From Spirochaetaceae bacterium (GTDB taxonomy: Bacteria; Spirochaetota; Spirochaetia; Treponematales; Treponemataceae): DNA of 64,000 nucleotides. Position 1 is the stretch's first letter. Each line of letters starts with the position of its first letter. The position numbers and the translations under genes are program-made. This document shows positions 1 through 9,218 of this stretch, one piece after another. The stretch lies in assembly GCA_017416145.1 (NCBI GenBank), contig JAFQDD010000012.1, forward strand, positions 186,001 through 250,000, given 5' to 3'. Below the pieces are notes generated by a model. The model did no database searches. It had not been told where the DNA came from and was given only the letters and a program-made list of their open reading frames with translations.

Positions 1-500
1 AAGTAGACAGAATCGCATCACAAGCTCAATTTAACGGAATGAACATGTTGACAGGTGCTTTTGCACAAGATTCTGTTTCAGGTCGTGTAATGCAATTCCA
101 AATCGGTGCAAACGTAGACCAAAACGAAACTGTTTTCATTGGTACAATGACAGCTAAAGCTCTTGGACTAAGTGGAATTCAAGGTGAAGAAGGAACACAA
201 GTTTCTATTTCAACACCAGAATCTGCAAATATGACAATTAGCACTGTTGACGAAGCTCTTAAGAATGTTTCTAAACAAAGAGCAAACTTAGGTGCTTATC
301 AAAACCGCTTTGAATTAGCAGCACAAGGTGTATCTGTAGCAGCTGAAAACTTACAAGCAGCTGAATCACTAATCCGTGATACAGATATGGCTTCAGAAAT
401 TGTAGAGTATACTAAAAACCAGATCCTCACACAATCTGGCACTGCAATGCTAGCACAAGCTAACACACAGTCACAAAACGTAATGGCTCTATTAAGCTAA
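1..500 (+). CDS. flaB: Flagellin core protein FlaB, C-terminal part (start outside window)
   Basis: This is the C-terminal ~165 residues of a periplasmic flagellar core flagellin. The reading frame is open from base 3 and begins [14 protein letters not shown], a conserved D1-domain helix. The later part (LGAYQNRFE, then the terminal helix ending NVMALLS) is the classic D1/D0 C-terminal coiled coil that packs into the filament. The N-terminal D0/D1 half lies before the window. There is no variable surface insert, as expected for flagellins kept in the periplasm. A hairpin terminator follows at 562. Which FlaB paralogue this is cannot be told. Identification as a flagellin is certain. Confidence 0.95.
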   Translation, partial: VDRIASQAQFNGMNMLTGAFAQDSVSGRVMQFQIGANVDQNETVFIGTMTAKALGLSGIQGEEGTQVSISTPESANMTISTVDEALKNVSKQRANLGAYQNRFELAAQGVSVAAENLQAAESLIRDTDMASEIVEYTKNQILTQSGTAMLAQANTQSQNVMALLS

Positions 501-561
501 TTCTGTTTTTCTGTATAAGAGATCTCTGGATGTAATCTTTTTTACAGAAAGAAAATAATCA

Positions 562-595
562 AGAAGGGATGCGCCTCCCTTCTCGGTTGTTTTTA
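562..595 (+). terminator. Intrinsic terminator after flaB
   Basis: A perfect 8-bp stem (AGAAGGGA at 562-569 with TCCCTTCT at 576-583) around a 6-base loop is followed by a T-rich tract to 594. It lies between flaB and flaG, so it could end most flagellin transcripts while letting some reach flaG and fliD. Confidence 0.75.
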
Positions 596-609
596 CAAGG
601 AGGTACCTT

Positions 610-975
610 ATGCTTAATGCAATTAACCCAGCCATGGATGGCAATCGGAACATTGTACATACTCCTGTAGCTTTGACAAAAGCAAATCGTCCTGTGGCTA
701 ATGTAAAAGTAAATGAAGAACTTAATGACACAGCTCAATCCTTAGCAAAAGAAATGGAGCAAACTAAGGCTTCTGTTCAACAGTTGCAACATATTTCTGA
801 TGTTTTGGGAAGACGGCTTCAATTCAATGTAAATGAAGCCCTTGGAAAAGTTGTTGTTAAGGTGATAGACCCTTCTACCGATAAGGTTATTAAGGAGATT
901 CCGTCCCGAGAAGTTCAACAAATGCAAATCAGAATTAGAGAAACAATCGGTTTTCTATTTGATGAAATGGTATAA
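610..975 (+). CDS. flaG: FlaG-family flagellar protein
   Basis: A 121-residue FlaG-family protein. Residues ~60-121 carry the family core: a phi-F-x-V-N-E-pattern strand (LQFNVNEALGKVVVKVID), then KVIKEIPSREVQ and a terminal helix. The N-terminal half is polar and probably disordered. A strong ribosome-binding site (AAGGAGGT, 597-604) sits just before ATG 610. FlaG proteins affect filament length, and the gene usually lies between flagellin and fliD genes, as here. It is downstream of a terminator, so expression probably depends on read-through or a local promoter I could not identify. Confidence 0.9.
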   Translation: MLNAINPAMDGNRNIVHTPVALTKANRPVANVKVNEELNDTAQSLAKEMEQTKASVQQLQHISDVLGRRLQFNVNEALGKVVVKVIDPSTDKVIKEIPSREVQQMQIRIRETIGFLFDEMV

Positions 976-1008
976 TTTTTGAACTTTTTTGGACATTAGC
1001 AACTGCCA

Positions 1009-3021
1009 ATGGCCGATATTACAATACCTGGAGTAAGTGATAAATACGGAACAACTAGCCTGATAGAACAATTGATGGAAGTTGAACGTGTTCCACTTAC
1101 TCGCGAACAAGAAAGATTAGACACATACAAAGCAGAACAAGATGCTTGGCGTAGTGTAAACAAAGCTATGTCCTCACTTAGAGAGAGTGTACGTACGCTT
1201 TATTCTTTCGACAATCCATTCAATACAAAACTCGCCTCCTCCACCGAAGAAGATGCAATCACAGCAGATCCATCTCGTGATGCAGATATTGGCTCTTTTA
1301 AAATCAAAGTAGAACAAATCGCAGAAGCAGACAGATTTTTATCGGGTGAAATCGATAACAATTATGAAGTTCCAGAAGGAACATATACATTTAAAGTTAA
1401 TGAAAAAGAGATTTCATTCAAATGGAAGGGAGGTAAAGTTTCCGATTTCGTAACATCATTAAATCGACGAGGAAACAATACAATTAAAGCCTCTTTAATC
1501 GGTGTTTCGAGTTCAAAAAAATCCCTTTTAATAGAAAGTCTACTTACAGGGAAAGAAAATGCCCTAATTTTTGAAGATGATGCCTTTTCATTTGCCCAAA
1601 ACATCGATATGATTCGAGAAAAAAAGGGCGAAGAAAAGATTTTAGCTTCAACAAAAAGTGATTTAGAGCAATTATCAGGCTATGCCCTAACCTCTGTGAG
1701 AGTTGAAAATGACTTAATTACAGTTCCACCAAAATCTGGATTTTATGTTGAAATTCCTCGAAGCATAAAAGATGATAAAAATCAACAAATAAACTTTTCA
1801 GTTCGACTTGAAGGACAAGAAGAAGCAACAACACAGGTTGAAAAAGAGAAATTTCCAATTTTACCAAGTGCTGCAATGGTTCAATTCAAAGACGCTATTG
1901 TTTTTAATATTGAATCTGAACTTGGGTACACTCCTGAAACAAAGGTTACAAAAATCGAACCAGTAGAAGATTTTTCCCTTGTTTTTTTGCAAACAGAAAA
2001 CGAAGAAATTCCCCTTGGAAAAGTTGATGAAACAGGACTTGAAACAGAGTTCAAAATCAATTTATCAGATTATGCAGAAAAAATAGAAAATATTGTTGTA
2101 AAAAATAATAATACGGGAAAAACTGCTTATATTACTTTCCCAAAATCCACAAATCCCAATGTGGCAAAAGGATTTGAACCTAGCAATCCAATTTCTGTTG
2201 CACAAGATGCCAAATTAAAATACGAAGGTATAACAATGTATCGAAGCACAAACAAAATCGACGACATTGTTGAAAACGTAACATTAAATTTAGAAGCTCC
2301 AACTGAAAAAACTGCCACAATAAAAATTGAGCCAGACACAGAAACATCAAAAGAAGCAATTATTGAATTAGTTGGATATTACAATCAACTTATTGCAGAA
2401 ATAAATATATTAACTCAAAACAAACCAGAATTAATTTCGGAATTAGACTATTTATCATCTGAAGAAGTTGAAGCCTACGAGGAAAAACTTGGGATGTTTT
2501 CATCAGATTCTACCCTAACCTCTAGCAAATCCTCTCTACAAAGAATTATGACAAACACATATCCAATTGAGGGATCAACAATTAGACTTTTATCACAAAT
2601 TGGTATATCAAGTAATGCAACAGGCTCTACAGGTTATGATGCTTCAAAACTTCGGGGATATTTTGAAATTGACGAAGACAAACTTGATGAAGCCTTAGAA
2701 AATAATATTGGTGATATTAAAAATCTATTCGGATACGATTCTGATGGGGATTTAATAATTGACACTGGAATCGCATACTTGATGGAAAAAAATCTTCAAG
2801 CCTATGTTCAAACTGGAGGCATCTTAGCCACAAAAACCAGAACTTTGGATACAAAGATTTCAAATTCTGAAAAAACAATAGATAGACTTGAAACCCAACT
2901 TGCAACAAAGGAACAAGAATATAAAACAAAGTTTGGAAATATGGAATCAACTTTAAGCAATCTAGAATCTCAATCTGATTCTATAACAAACTTTAACAAT
3001 CAACAAAGTAAAAACAGATAA
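1009..3021 (+). CDS. fliD: Flagellar filament capping protein FliD (HAP2)
   Basis: FliD forms the cap on which flagellin subunits fold at the filament tip; in spirochaetes it works in the periplasm. The protein has 670 residues. The N-terminal FliD_N region starts ADITIPGVSDKYGT and includes LIEQLMEVERVP, typical of spirochaetal FliD. The C-terminal FliD_C region (about 430-670) has a long terminal coiled coil (KISNSEKTIDRLETQLATKE). The middle is the variable D2/D3 part. No good Shine-Dalgarno precedes ATG 1009; the next upstream stop and the conserved N-terminus support this start. It lies 33 bases after flaG and is likely co-transcribed. Confidence 0.93.
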   Translation: MADITIPGVSDKYGTTSLIEQLMEVERVPLTREQERLDTYKAEQDAWRSVNKAMSSLRESVRTLYSFDNPFNTKLASSTEEDAITADPSRDADIGSFKIKVEQIAEADRFLSGEIDNNYEVPEGTYTFKVNEKEISFKWKGGKVSDFVTSLNRRGNNTIKASLIGVSSSKKSLLIESLLTGKENALIFEDDAFSFAQNIDMIREKKGEEKILASTKSDLEQLSGYALTSVRVENDLITVPPKSGFYVEIPRSIKDDKNQQINFSVRLEGQEEATTQVEKEKFPILPSAAMVQFKDAIVFNIESELGYTPETKVTKIEPVEDFSLVFLQTENEEIPLGKVDETGLETEFKINLSDYAEKIENIVVKNNNTGKTAYITFPKSTNPNVAKGFEPSNPISVAQDAKLKYEGITMYRSTNKIDDIVENVTLNLEAPTEKTATIKIEPDTETSKEAIIELVGYYNQLIAEINILTQNKPELISELDYLSSEEVEAYEEKLGMFSSDSTLTSSKSSLQRIMTNTYPIEGSTIRLLSQIGISSNATGSTGYDASKLRGYFEIDEDKLDEALENNIGDIKNLFGYDSDGDLIIDTGIAYLMEKNLQAYVQTGGILATKTRTLDTKISNSEKTIDRLETQLATKEQEYKTKFGNMESTLSNLESQSDSITNFNNQQSKNR

Positions 3022-3076
3022 GGAGTATAGGATTTAAGAGTTTTCCCCTTAATCACCTGTATTTATAGGAGAAATT

Positions 3077-3667
3077 ATGAAAATTTATATCAATGATAAT
3101 GAATTAGATTTTACACTTGAAAATGAAAAAAACTGTGGAGATGTACTAAATCAAATTCAAATGCAACTTGAAAAAGATAACGCCACAATTATTGGAATAA
3201 AAGTTAATAAAAAAAATATTTCTGTTGATGAAATTGATTCACTATCACAAGTTAGCATTGATGATGTTGAGATTATTGATCTTTTGGCGGTTGCAGCAGT
3301 AGACATAAAAGGAACTTTAAGTGCTCTTGCTTACAATTTTGAAAAGATAAATCAAGGTTTTGAAGAATTTCCAGTTTTGTTACAAGGAAATAATATGGCA
3401 AAAGTTTCAGAGGTTTTGAAAAATTTCGCTGATGATTTTGACTTACTTTGCAAAACCATCTCTTTAACCCCCTTATTTCCAGAATTTTTTGCTGATATAA
3501 AAATCGAAGAAAAAAATCTTTTGGAATTCATCAAAGAATTTTCTCCATTTTTGGAAGACTTTGAAACCGCAATCAAGGAAAATGATACAGTGACAATCGG
3601 TGATATTGCTGAATATGAAATTAAGCCACGATTAGAAACTTACTGTAACATAATGAAGGAAGTTTAA
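3077..3667 (+). CDS. Conserved hypothetical protein of the fliD locus
   Basis: A 196-residue acidic, soluble protein with no signal peptide or membrane segment. The first ~75 residues look like an alpha/beta fold (MKIYINDNELDFTLEN at the start); the rest is mainly helical. I do not recognise a family. A clear ribosome-binding site (AGGAG, 3068-3072) precedes the ATG. Its stop overlaps the start of the PilZ gene (TAATG at 3665-3669), so the two are translationally coupled. Position after fliD and coupling to a c-di-GMP-binding-type protein suggest a flagellar or motility accessory role, which is inference only. Confidence 0.75.
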   Translation: MKIYINDNELDFTLENEKNCGDVLNQIQMQLEKDNATIIGIKVNKKNISVDEIDSLSQVSIDDVEIIDLLAVAAVDIKGTLSALAYNFEKINQGFEEFPVLLQGNNMAKVSEVLKNFADDFDLLCKTISLTPLFPEFFADIKIEEKNLLEFIKEFSPFLEDFETAIKENDTVTIGDIAEYEIKPRLETYCNIMKEV

Positions 3668-4767
3668 TGTTTTTTTTAGCTGGAAGTCCTTTGGAAGCAC
3701 GACAAAATCAATCTGTTTACTCAATTATCATTTTTACTGTGATATTTGCCTTAGTTTTGATCTTAATCAATTTTATGATTAAAATCATTAAAGGAAAGGA
3801 TTTATCCCTAAAACAAAAAGCAAACAAAACTACAAATCTTGCCACAATTCTAAGAATTACAAAACTTTATAATCTAACTTTAGAACAACAAGATTTTTTA
3901 ATTGCTCTCTGCAAAAAACATAAAATTCCAAATTTAGAAGTTAATTTTCACTCAGAAAACTTTTGCAACAATTTCTTTATGAAATATTATCACTATTTTA
4001 GAGAAAATAATGAAAAACTATCTGAAGATGAAGTTGAAAACAAAATTGCAATTTTATTTGCGTTACGACAAAAAATCGAAAATGCAAAGAAAAATCTCTC
4101 AAACTTAGCATCAAGTGTAGCAATTCCAGAAGGTCATAAATTATACTATTATAACGATATAAAAGAACAATATGAATGTACAGTTTTAGAAAACACAAAA
4201 GACAATTTGGTTTTGTCGATTCCTAAAAACAATCTTGAATCCTTTTGTAAACCAAAAGAACTTAGCAAAATTTCTTTATTTTATCAGTCAAATTTGGGAA
4301 CAGCCTTTATTTTGGAAGTACGAGTAATTCGTTATCAAAACAACACAGAAGCAGGAGAAATGGTTGTATCTCACTCAAATCACATAAAATGTTATCAGAG
4401 AAGAAAATACAAACGTGTTGGAATAAACAACACTTGTAACTTTTCTGCTGTAAAAACAACAACAATTACAAAAGGCAAAGATACTGTAATAAAATACGAA
4501 CCTTTAGAGCGAAAACATCAAGGAAAATTGATTGAGTTATCAGCTGGAGGATGTAGTATTTCCACAAAATTACACATAAAAGAAAAACAATATATTCATA
4601 TAGAGTTATCGATTGACGGAAAAACTGCCGATAATGTTATAGGTTTAATTGTAAATACATCAGAAAATCAAGTAGATAATTCTTATGTTTTGCATATTGT
4701 TTTTGTAAATATAAACAAACGAACAAGAAACAAGATTTTTTCAAGGGTTTATGAATATATTTCCTAA
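3667..4767 (+). CDS. Membrane-anchored PilZ-domain protein
   Basis: A 366-residue protein with one N-terminal membrane segment (about residues 15-38, rich in I, F, V and L) and a long cytoplasmic part. The C-terminal region is a PilZ domain, the cyclic di-GMP receptor fold. An RxxxR motif (RRKYKR, near residue 245) is followed by the second motif (ELSAGGCSI, near residue 290), where the usual D/N-x-S-x-x-G has E in first place. Residues 150-235 resemble the YcgR-type domain that often precedes PilZ. It is coupled to the preceding gene by a one-base overlap. Likely role: nucleotide control of flagellar rotation. Ligand binding is not proven given the E substitution. Confidence 0.8.
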   Translation: MFFLAGSPLEARQNQSVYSIIIFTVIFALVLILINFMIKIIKGKDLSLKQKANKTTNLATILRITKLYNLTLEQQDFLIALCKKHKIPNLEVNFHSENFCNNFFMKYYHYFRENNEKLSEDEVENKIAILFALRQKIENAKKNLSNLASSVAIPEGHKLYYYNDIKEQYECTVLENTKDNLVLSIPKNNLESFCKPKELSKISLFYQSNLGTAFILEVRVIRYQNNTEAGEMVVSHSNHIKCYQRRKYKRVGINNTCNFSAVKTTTITKGKDTVIKYEPLERKHQGKLIELSAGGCSISTKLHIKEKQYIHIELSIDGKTADNVIGLIVNTSENQVDNSYVLHIVFVNINKRTRNKIFSRVYEYIS

Positions 4768-4817
4768 AAAATCTATTTCTCGTTGACTTATTTTTTTCTT
4801 TGGAGTAATGTAGCAGC

Positions 4818-5078
4818 ATGAAAGTTTTGGGATTGAACAACATAATTAGAGAAGAAGGTGTAATTTACTACAGAAAATGTTTCACAGCAAATGCGGAAAT
4901 TGAACTTCCTCTAAAAACAATAAATACTCCCATATCTTTTACAATTGAAATGTCGCCTCTTGGTGAAAAAGCAATTGATATCGTTTTTTTAGAAACAATT
5001 GATTATCCTTTATTGCCTATTTTAAAAATCTTAAAGGAAATCATTAAACAACAAGATTACGAAGGAAAACTACTCTGA
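4818..5078 (+). CDS. Small hypothetical protein upstream of tsaE
   Basis: An 86-residue protein of unknown family, with no signal peptide or transmembrane segment. It has alternating beta-rich segments (AEIELPLKT, ISFTIEMSPLG) and a C-terminal helix (LPILKILKEIIKQQ). A GGAG lies about 12 bases before the ATG, a long spacing that suggests weak initiation. Its stop codon TGA (5076-5078) overlaps the likely tsaE start, so tsaE translation is probably coupled to it. As I recall T. pallidum has a small hypothetical gene in the equivalent place, which supports a real gene. Confidence 0.7.
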   Translation: MKVLGLNNIIREEGVIYYRKCFTANAEIELPLKTINTPISFTIEMSPLGEKAIDIVFLETIDYPLLPILKILKEIIKQQDYEGKLL

Positions 5079-5542
5079 TTACTCTAAAAACACTTTCTGC
5101 AGAAGATACTATAGAAGTTGGTGAAATATTTGGTCAATTCCTTAAACCAGGAGCCATTATCGCTATGCAAGGAACTTTGGCTGCAGGGAAAACCACAATA
5201 ACAAAAGGTATTGCGAAAGCACTAAAAATCGAAGAAGACATTACAAGTCCAACTTTTACTCTAATTAGCGAATACGAAGGTTCTTTGCCGTTATATCATA
5301 TGGACGTTTATCGCTTGGATTCCACAGAAGATTTTATAAATCTTGGTACTGAAGATTTAATTTATGGAAAAGGAATCAGCATTATTGAATGGAGCGAGAA
5401 AGTAATGGACGCACTTCCCAAAAATACCATAGTCCTAAAATTAGAAGCTCAATCTGATAATTCTAGAATAATCACAATATCAAACTTTGAAAACAAAGAC
5501 TTTTTAGAAAAGGTAAAAAAATATGAAAGCTCTTGCAATTGA
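5075..5542 (+). CDS. tsaE: tRNA threonylcarbamoyladenosine biosynthesis ATPase TsaE
   Basis: TsaE is the P-loop ATPase that works with TsaB and TsaD in making t6A37 on ANN-decoding tRNAs. The Walker A loop is GTLAAGKTT (residues 33-41), with A in place of the usual first G of GAGKT. The switch region SPTFTLISEYEG and HMDVYRL follow as in the family. The first ATG (5165) would remove the N-terminal strand and helix (SAEDTIEVGEIFGQFLKPG) that every TsaE has. The open frame reaches CTG 5075 and ATT 5078, both overlapping the upstream TGA, with AAGGA about 8 bases before CTG. I therefore place the start at CTG 5075 (ATT 5078 possible), giving about 155 residues. The end overlaps tsaB by 20 bases. 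Confidence 0.88.
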   Translation: MITLKTLSAEDTIEVGEIFGQFLKPGAIIAMQGTLAAGKTTITKGIAKALKIEEDITSPTFTLISEYEGSLPLYHMDVYRLDSTEDFINLGTEDLIYGKGISIIEWSEKVMDALPKNTIVLKLEAQSDNSRIITISNFENKDFLEKVKKYESSCN

Positions 5543-6197
5543 TAGTGCATCACCAGTTATTACTTTTGTAGCAATTAACGAAGAAAAAAAAGCAAGTATT
5601 TCTCTGGATATTGGAATGCATCAATCAGAAATGATTTTACCTTCCATAGAACAAGTTTTATCTTATGTAGCTTTAACTCCAAAAGATTTAGAATTCACAG
5701 CTTTATGCTTAGGTCCTGGAACTTTTACAGGTCTTAGACTTGCATTTGCAGCACTAAAAGCCTTTTCTATCACAAATAATATACCAGTTTATGCAATTCC
5801 GAGCTTAGAAGCCTATGCTCATCCCTATCTAATGTGGAGAGGTGCTGTGGTTTCTGTAATTGACGCAAAAAAAGAAAGATTTTACGCATCAATTTTTAGA
5901 AATGGCAAAGAAAACACTGAACCAATGGATGCAACCCTTGATGAGGTGTTAAGATATATTGATTCAGAGGAAAATGTTTTAGTTGTCGGACCTGACGCAG
6001 AATTATTTGCAGAAATGTCTTTATCAGCTAAACCAAATCTTTCTATAACAACTTTTAATACAGGGTTTGCTTCTTGTGGTTTTTCACTTTTGGAAATGGC
6101 TAATAAAAAGTTTCTAAACAAAGAAAAGCCTCTTGAAGAATACCAAGGTCCTGTTTACATTAGACCATCAGAAGCTGAACTTTCACAAAAAAAATAA
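5523..6197 (+). CDS. tsaB: tRNA threonylcarbamoyladenosine biosynthesis protein TsaB
   Basis: TsaB is the ASKHA-fold partner that dimerises with TsaD in t6A synthesis. The 224-residue protein starts MKALAIDSASPVITF (phosphate-1-like loop), carries LCLGPGTFTGLRLAFAALKAF (the family hallmark GPGSFTGLR), and has IDAKKERFYASIF, matching the DARr.eVY segment. Length is normal. It overlaps the end of tsaE by 20 bases, and a bidirectional terminator follows. tsaE-tsaB adjacency is common in bacteria. Confidence 0.95.
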   Translation: MKALAIDSASPVITFVAINEEKKASISLDIGMHQSEMILPSIEQVLSYVALTPKDLEFTALCLGPGTFTGLRLAFAALKAFSITNNIPVYAIPSLEAYAHPYLMWRGAVVSVIDAKKERFYASIFRNGKENTEPMDATLDEVLRYIDSEENVLVVGPDAELFAEMSLSAKPNLSITTFNTGFASCGFSLLEMANKKFLNKEKPLEEYQGPVYIRPSEAELSQKK

Positions 6198-6212
6198 GCA
6201 AATATTACATTC

Positions 6213-6291
6213 AAAAAAAAGACTGGTTTGAAGTTTTATGATTTCAAACCAGTCTTTTTTTTAGCGAGAGATTACTTATAAAATCTCTCGC
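6213..6291. terminator. Bidirectional terminator with a second hairpin between convergent genes
   Basis: A 14-bp perfect stem (AAGACTGGTTTGAA 6219-6232 with 6243-6256) has an A-tract before it and a T-tract after it, so it can terminate tsaB on + and the ankyrin gene on -. A second perfect 10-bp hairpin (GCGAGAGATT 6264-6273 with 6282-6291) lies on the ankyrin side. Confidence 0.88.
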
Positions 6292-6303
6292 AAAATTAGT
6301 TTG

Positions 6304-9084
6304 TTATTTTAGTACATCTAAGATACTAGTTTCTCTTTGCCAACGAATTGCAATATCATAAGGAGTTTCACCAGAAATATTTTTAGATGTTCTGTCTAAT
6401 CCCATAGATAAAAGCTTTTTAATTGTGTCTAAGTCGCCAGTTCTTGCTGCATAGTGAAGGATTCCTTCACCTGTCATATCTTTTTTGTTTCCTGTAGTTT
6501 GTACAATGTAGTTTAAAACTTCTGCATTATCAGAAATTGCAAAACTTACTGCACATTCCCCAGAGTTGTCTGTAACGAAAGGATCTGCACCACATTCAAT
6601 CAAAGTTTTTGCTAAATCGTTTTGATTGTTTTTCACAGCCAGTGTTAAAGGAGTCAAGCCAAGACTATTTCTACGATTTAATGGATAATTCATAGAAATT
6701 AGCATAAATATCTTGTCAGATGAAACTTTATTTTGTACAGCAATATGAATTGGTGTATTTCCATCAGAGTCGGATAGATTGATATCATTTCCTAAAACAG
6801 CCTTTATTGTTTCATCAGATTTATCTAGTACAAGAGAAAATGGTGTTCTTCCGTGAGTATCACGAGATAAAGGATTTCCACCAGCTGTACGAATCAAGTT
6901 AATCAACTCAATATTACCGGATTCTGCTGCTTCGTGATATGCGTTTCTTCCGTACATTTCTTGAATCTGTGGAGAGGCACCCCTTGTTAAAAGCATTTTT
7001 ACAAGCTCGATATTTCCGCTGTGAATAGAATCAATAAGCACAGTTTTTCCAGTTGCATCAGTTGAATTGATATTTGCTCCATTATCAAGAAGCAAAGTTA
7101 CCATAGCTGTTTTTCCAGTTCGAGCTGCTTCGTGTAATGCAGTCTTTCCAGAAAGATTTTGTGCATTTACATCAATTCCGCTTGACATTAACACTAAAGC
7201 TGTGTTTTTAGAATCAAATCTTACACAGGAATGTAAAGCTGTATTTCCAAGGAAATCACGAATCTCTGTGTTTGCACCTTTTTGGATAAGCAAACGTAAT
7301 GTGGAAACGCTATCTGTTTTCACAGCACTAAATAAAGGAGTTTCACCACTAGAGTTTTGAATATTTGTGTTTGCACCCTTTTCTAGCAACACAGAAACAG
7401 CAGAATCAATTTGCCATTCAGCAGCATAATGAAGAGGTGTGTTTCCGATTCCGTCTGTAGCACGAATTACTTCTGAACTTAGAATCCAATCTTGAACATC
7501 ACCACCTAACATCATAGCCATTTTTAATGGAGAATAATTTTCTGTATTTGTAGCAAAAACGTCTGCACCCTTTGCTAAAAGAAGTTCTCCAACAGCTCTT
7601 AAATTGCTCTTAACAGCCAAAAATAACGGAGAATCTCCATTTCTGTTACGAGCGTTAATATCACTTCCAGTTGTAATCAAATAAACGATTTGTTCGTGAG
7701 ATGCACCTCGTGAAATAGCAATGTGTAGCGGAGTATTTCCAAGAGAATCTCTTGTTGAACAGTTATTTGAGTTGATAACTTTTTGAGTCATTTCCAAACT
7801 AATATCAAGAGCCTTACTTAATGGAGTTTTGCCTTCCATATCTTCAGCGTGAATATCAGCACCACGTTTAGCATAAAAATCAATATGCTCTGTCCATTGA
7901 TGTTCAACAGCCAAAGAAAGTGGAGTTACCCCTTTTTTGTTACGCTCGTTAATATCTGCACCAGAATTAACAAGTTTTTCTAGAATAGAAGTTTTCATTC
8001 CAGCCATTGTGGCAATATGAAGCGGAGTATCACCATACATATCTTTGGAATTTGCATCTGCTCCATAAGTCAACAATAATGAATAAATATCAGCTCGACT
8101 TTCTTGTTTGCTAATTATTAAAAGAGGGGTTTTACCAAGACTATCTTGAGCATTTGGGTTTGCACCAGCTTTTAGCAATAAATTAGCGATTTCAGTTCTT
8201 CCGTAGCGTACAGCTTCATGAAGTGGTGTTGAACCAGAAATATCTTTGGCTTTTGTTGAAGCACCACGATTTATCAAATATTCAACTACTCCATTTTGAC
8301 CTTGGATAGTAGCAATATGAAGAGGAGTCTGACCATCATCAAATCTTAGAGAAGGATTTCTAGTTGTGACAGAATCTTCAAAATAACTGAAATTTCCCCG
8401 TTGTGGAGCAGCTCCTGCCAAAAGCAAATCTGCTGCCATTTGAATAGAAACTAAACTATTTGAGTTTTCATAACAAATTTCCAAAGGAGAAATACCATAA
8501 ATATCATCTACAGAAATAGGAAGTCTTTTTTTGATAGCGACATTTAATGCATCTTTATTTTGCCATTTTACAAAATAATGAACAATTGATTCCCCTTGAC
8601 CATCTACAATGTTTCCAGTTTTTTCTGTAATCAAAGCATCATAAAATTTGCTACCTTTTTTGATACCCATTTCCAAAGCACTGACACCTTCTCCATCTTT
8701 AGCGAAGATGTTTTTTTCAATAGCAGCCAAGATTTCACTAGATTTTACAGCATTATTTTTAATTGCAACGTGCAATGCTGTGTCACCATTCATATTTTTG
8801 ATTGAAGAATCTGCACCCATATAAAGCAAAAAGTCAATCAAATCATAATCATCAATACTTGCAGCAGAATGAAGAGCTGTATTTCCGTACTCATCAGTTC
8901 CGTTAATATCATTTTTTGATTGAAACATAGTTCTTGCTTCATCACTTCGTCCAGACAAAATCAATTCTTGTATTGACATTTCTCTATTTACAGGTGGTTC
9001 TTCTGTAGTTTCTGGAACAGACAAACAACTAAAAATAGAAAAAATAGTAAACACTACAAAAAGTGTAAGAAAAGTTTTTTTCAT
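6304..9084 (-). CDS. Large ankyrin-repeat lipoprotein
   Basis: A 926-residue protein made almost entirely of ankyrin repeats: more than 20 units with the G-x-T-P-L-H-x-A / LL..GA signature run from about residue 35 to the end. I start it at ATG 9084, which has GGAG just upstream, rather than at the longer frame to 9129. This gives MKKTFLTLFVVFTIFSIFSC, a signal peptide with a lipobox (cleavage before C20). It is therefore exported and lipid-anchored, most likely facing the periplasm. Ankyrin arrays bind proteins; the partner is unknown. Many repeats are degenerate, suggesting an old array rather than a recent expansion. T. pallidum also has large ankyrin proteins. Confidence 0.9.
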   Translation of the reverse strand: MKKTFLTLFVVFTIFSIFSCLSVPETTEEPPVNREMSIQELILSGRSDEARTMFQSKNDINGTDEYGNTALHSAASIDDYDLIDFLLYMGADSSIKNMNGDTALHVAIKNNAVKSSEILAAIEKNIFAKDGEGVSALEMGIKKGSKFYDALITEKTGNIVDGQGESIVHYFVKWQNKDALNVAIKKRLPISVDDIYGISPLEICYENSNSLVSIQMAADLLLAGAAPQRGNFSYFEDSVTTRNPSLRFDDGQTPLHIATIQGQNGVVEYLINRGASTKAKDISGSTPLHEAVRYGRTEIANLLLKAGANPNAQDSLGKTPLLIISKQESRADIYSLLLTYGADANSKDMYGDTPLHIATMAGMKTSILEKLVNSGADINERNKKGVTPLSLAVEHQWTEHIDFYAKRGADIHAEDMEGKTPLSKALDISLEMTQKVINSNNCSTRDSLGNTPLHIAISRGASHEQIVYLITTGSDINARNRNGDSPLFLAVKSNLRAVGELLLAKGADVFATNTENYSPLKMAMMLGGDVQDWILSSEVIRATDGIGNTPLHYAAEWQIDSAVSVLLEKGANTNIQNSSGETPLFSAVKTDSVSTLRLLIQKGANTEIRDFLGNTALHSCVRFDSKNTALVLMSSGIDVNAQNLSGKTALHEAARTGKTAMVTLLLDNGANINSTDATGKTVLIDSIHSGNIELVKMLLTRGASPQIQEMYGRNAYHEAAESGNIELINLIRTAGGNPLSRDTHGRTPFSLVLDKSDETIKAVLGNDINLSDSDGNTPIHIAVQNKVSSDKIFMLISMNYPLNRRNSLGLTPLTLAVKNNQNDLAKTLIECGADPFVTDNSGECAVSFAISDNAEVLNYIVQTTGNKKDMTGEGILHYAARTGDLDTIKKLLSMGLDRTSKNISGETPYDIAIRWQRETSILDVLK

Positions 9085-9218
9085 ATTTTCTCCAAAAAAA
9101 ATTAGCAAAATATTAAGTTTGCAACGCAAACTAGGAGCTTTATATATTATCGTGATATAAAGTGAACATTTTAAGAGTTTTTATGTTACAAAATACTTTT
9201 TTTTCCGATAAGTATAAT

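Noticed and set aside
4628-4640. TGCCGATAATG, a sigma-28-like box
   Set aside because: It lies inside the PilZ coding sequence on its own strand with no TAAA at the right distance.
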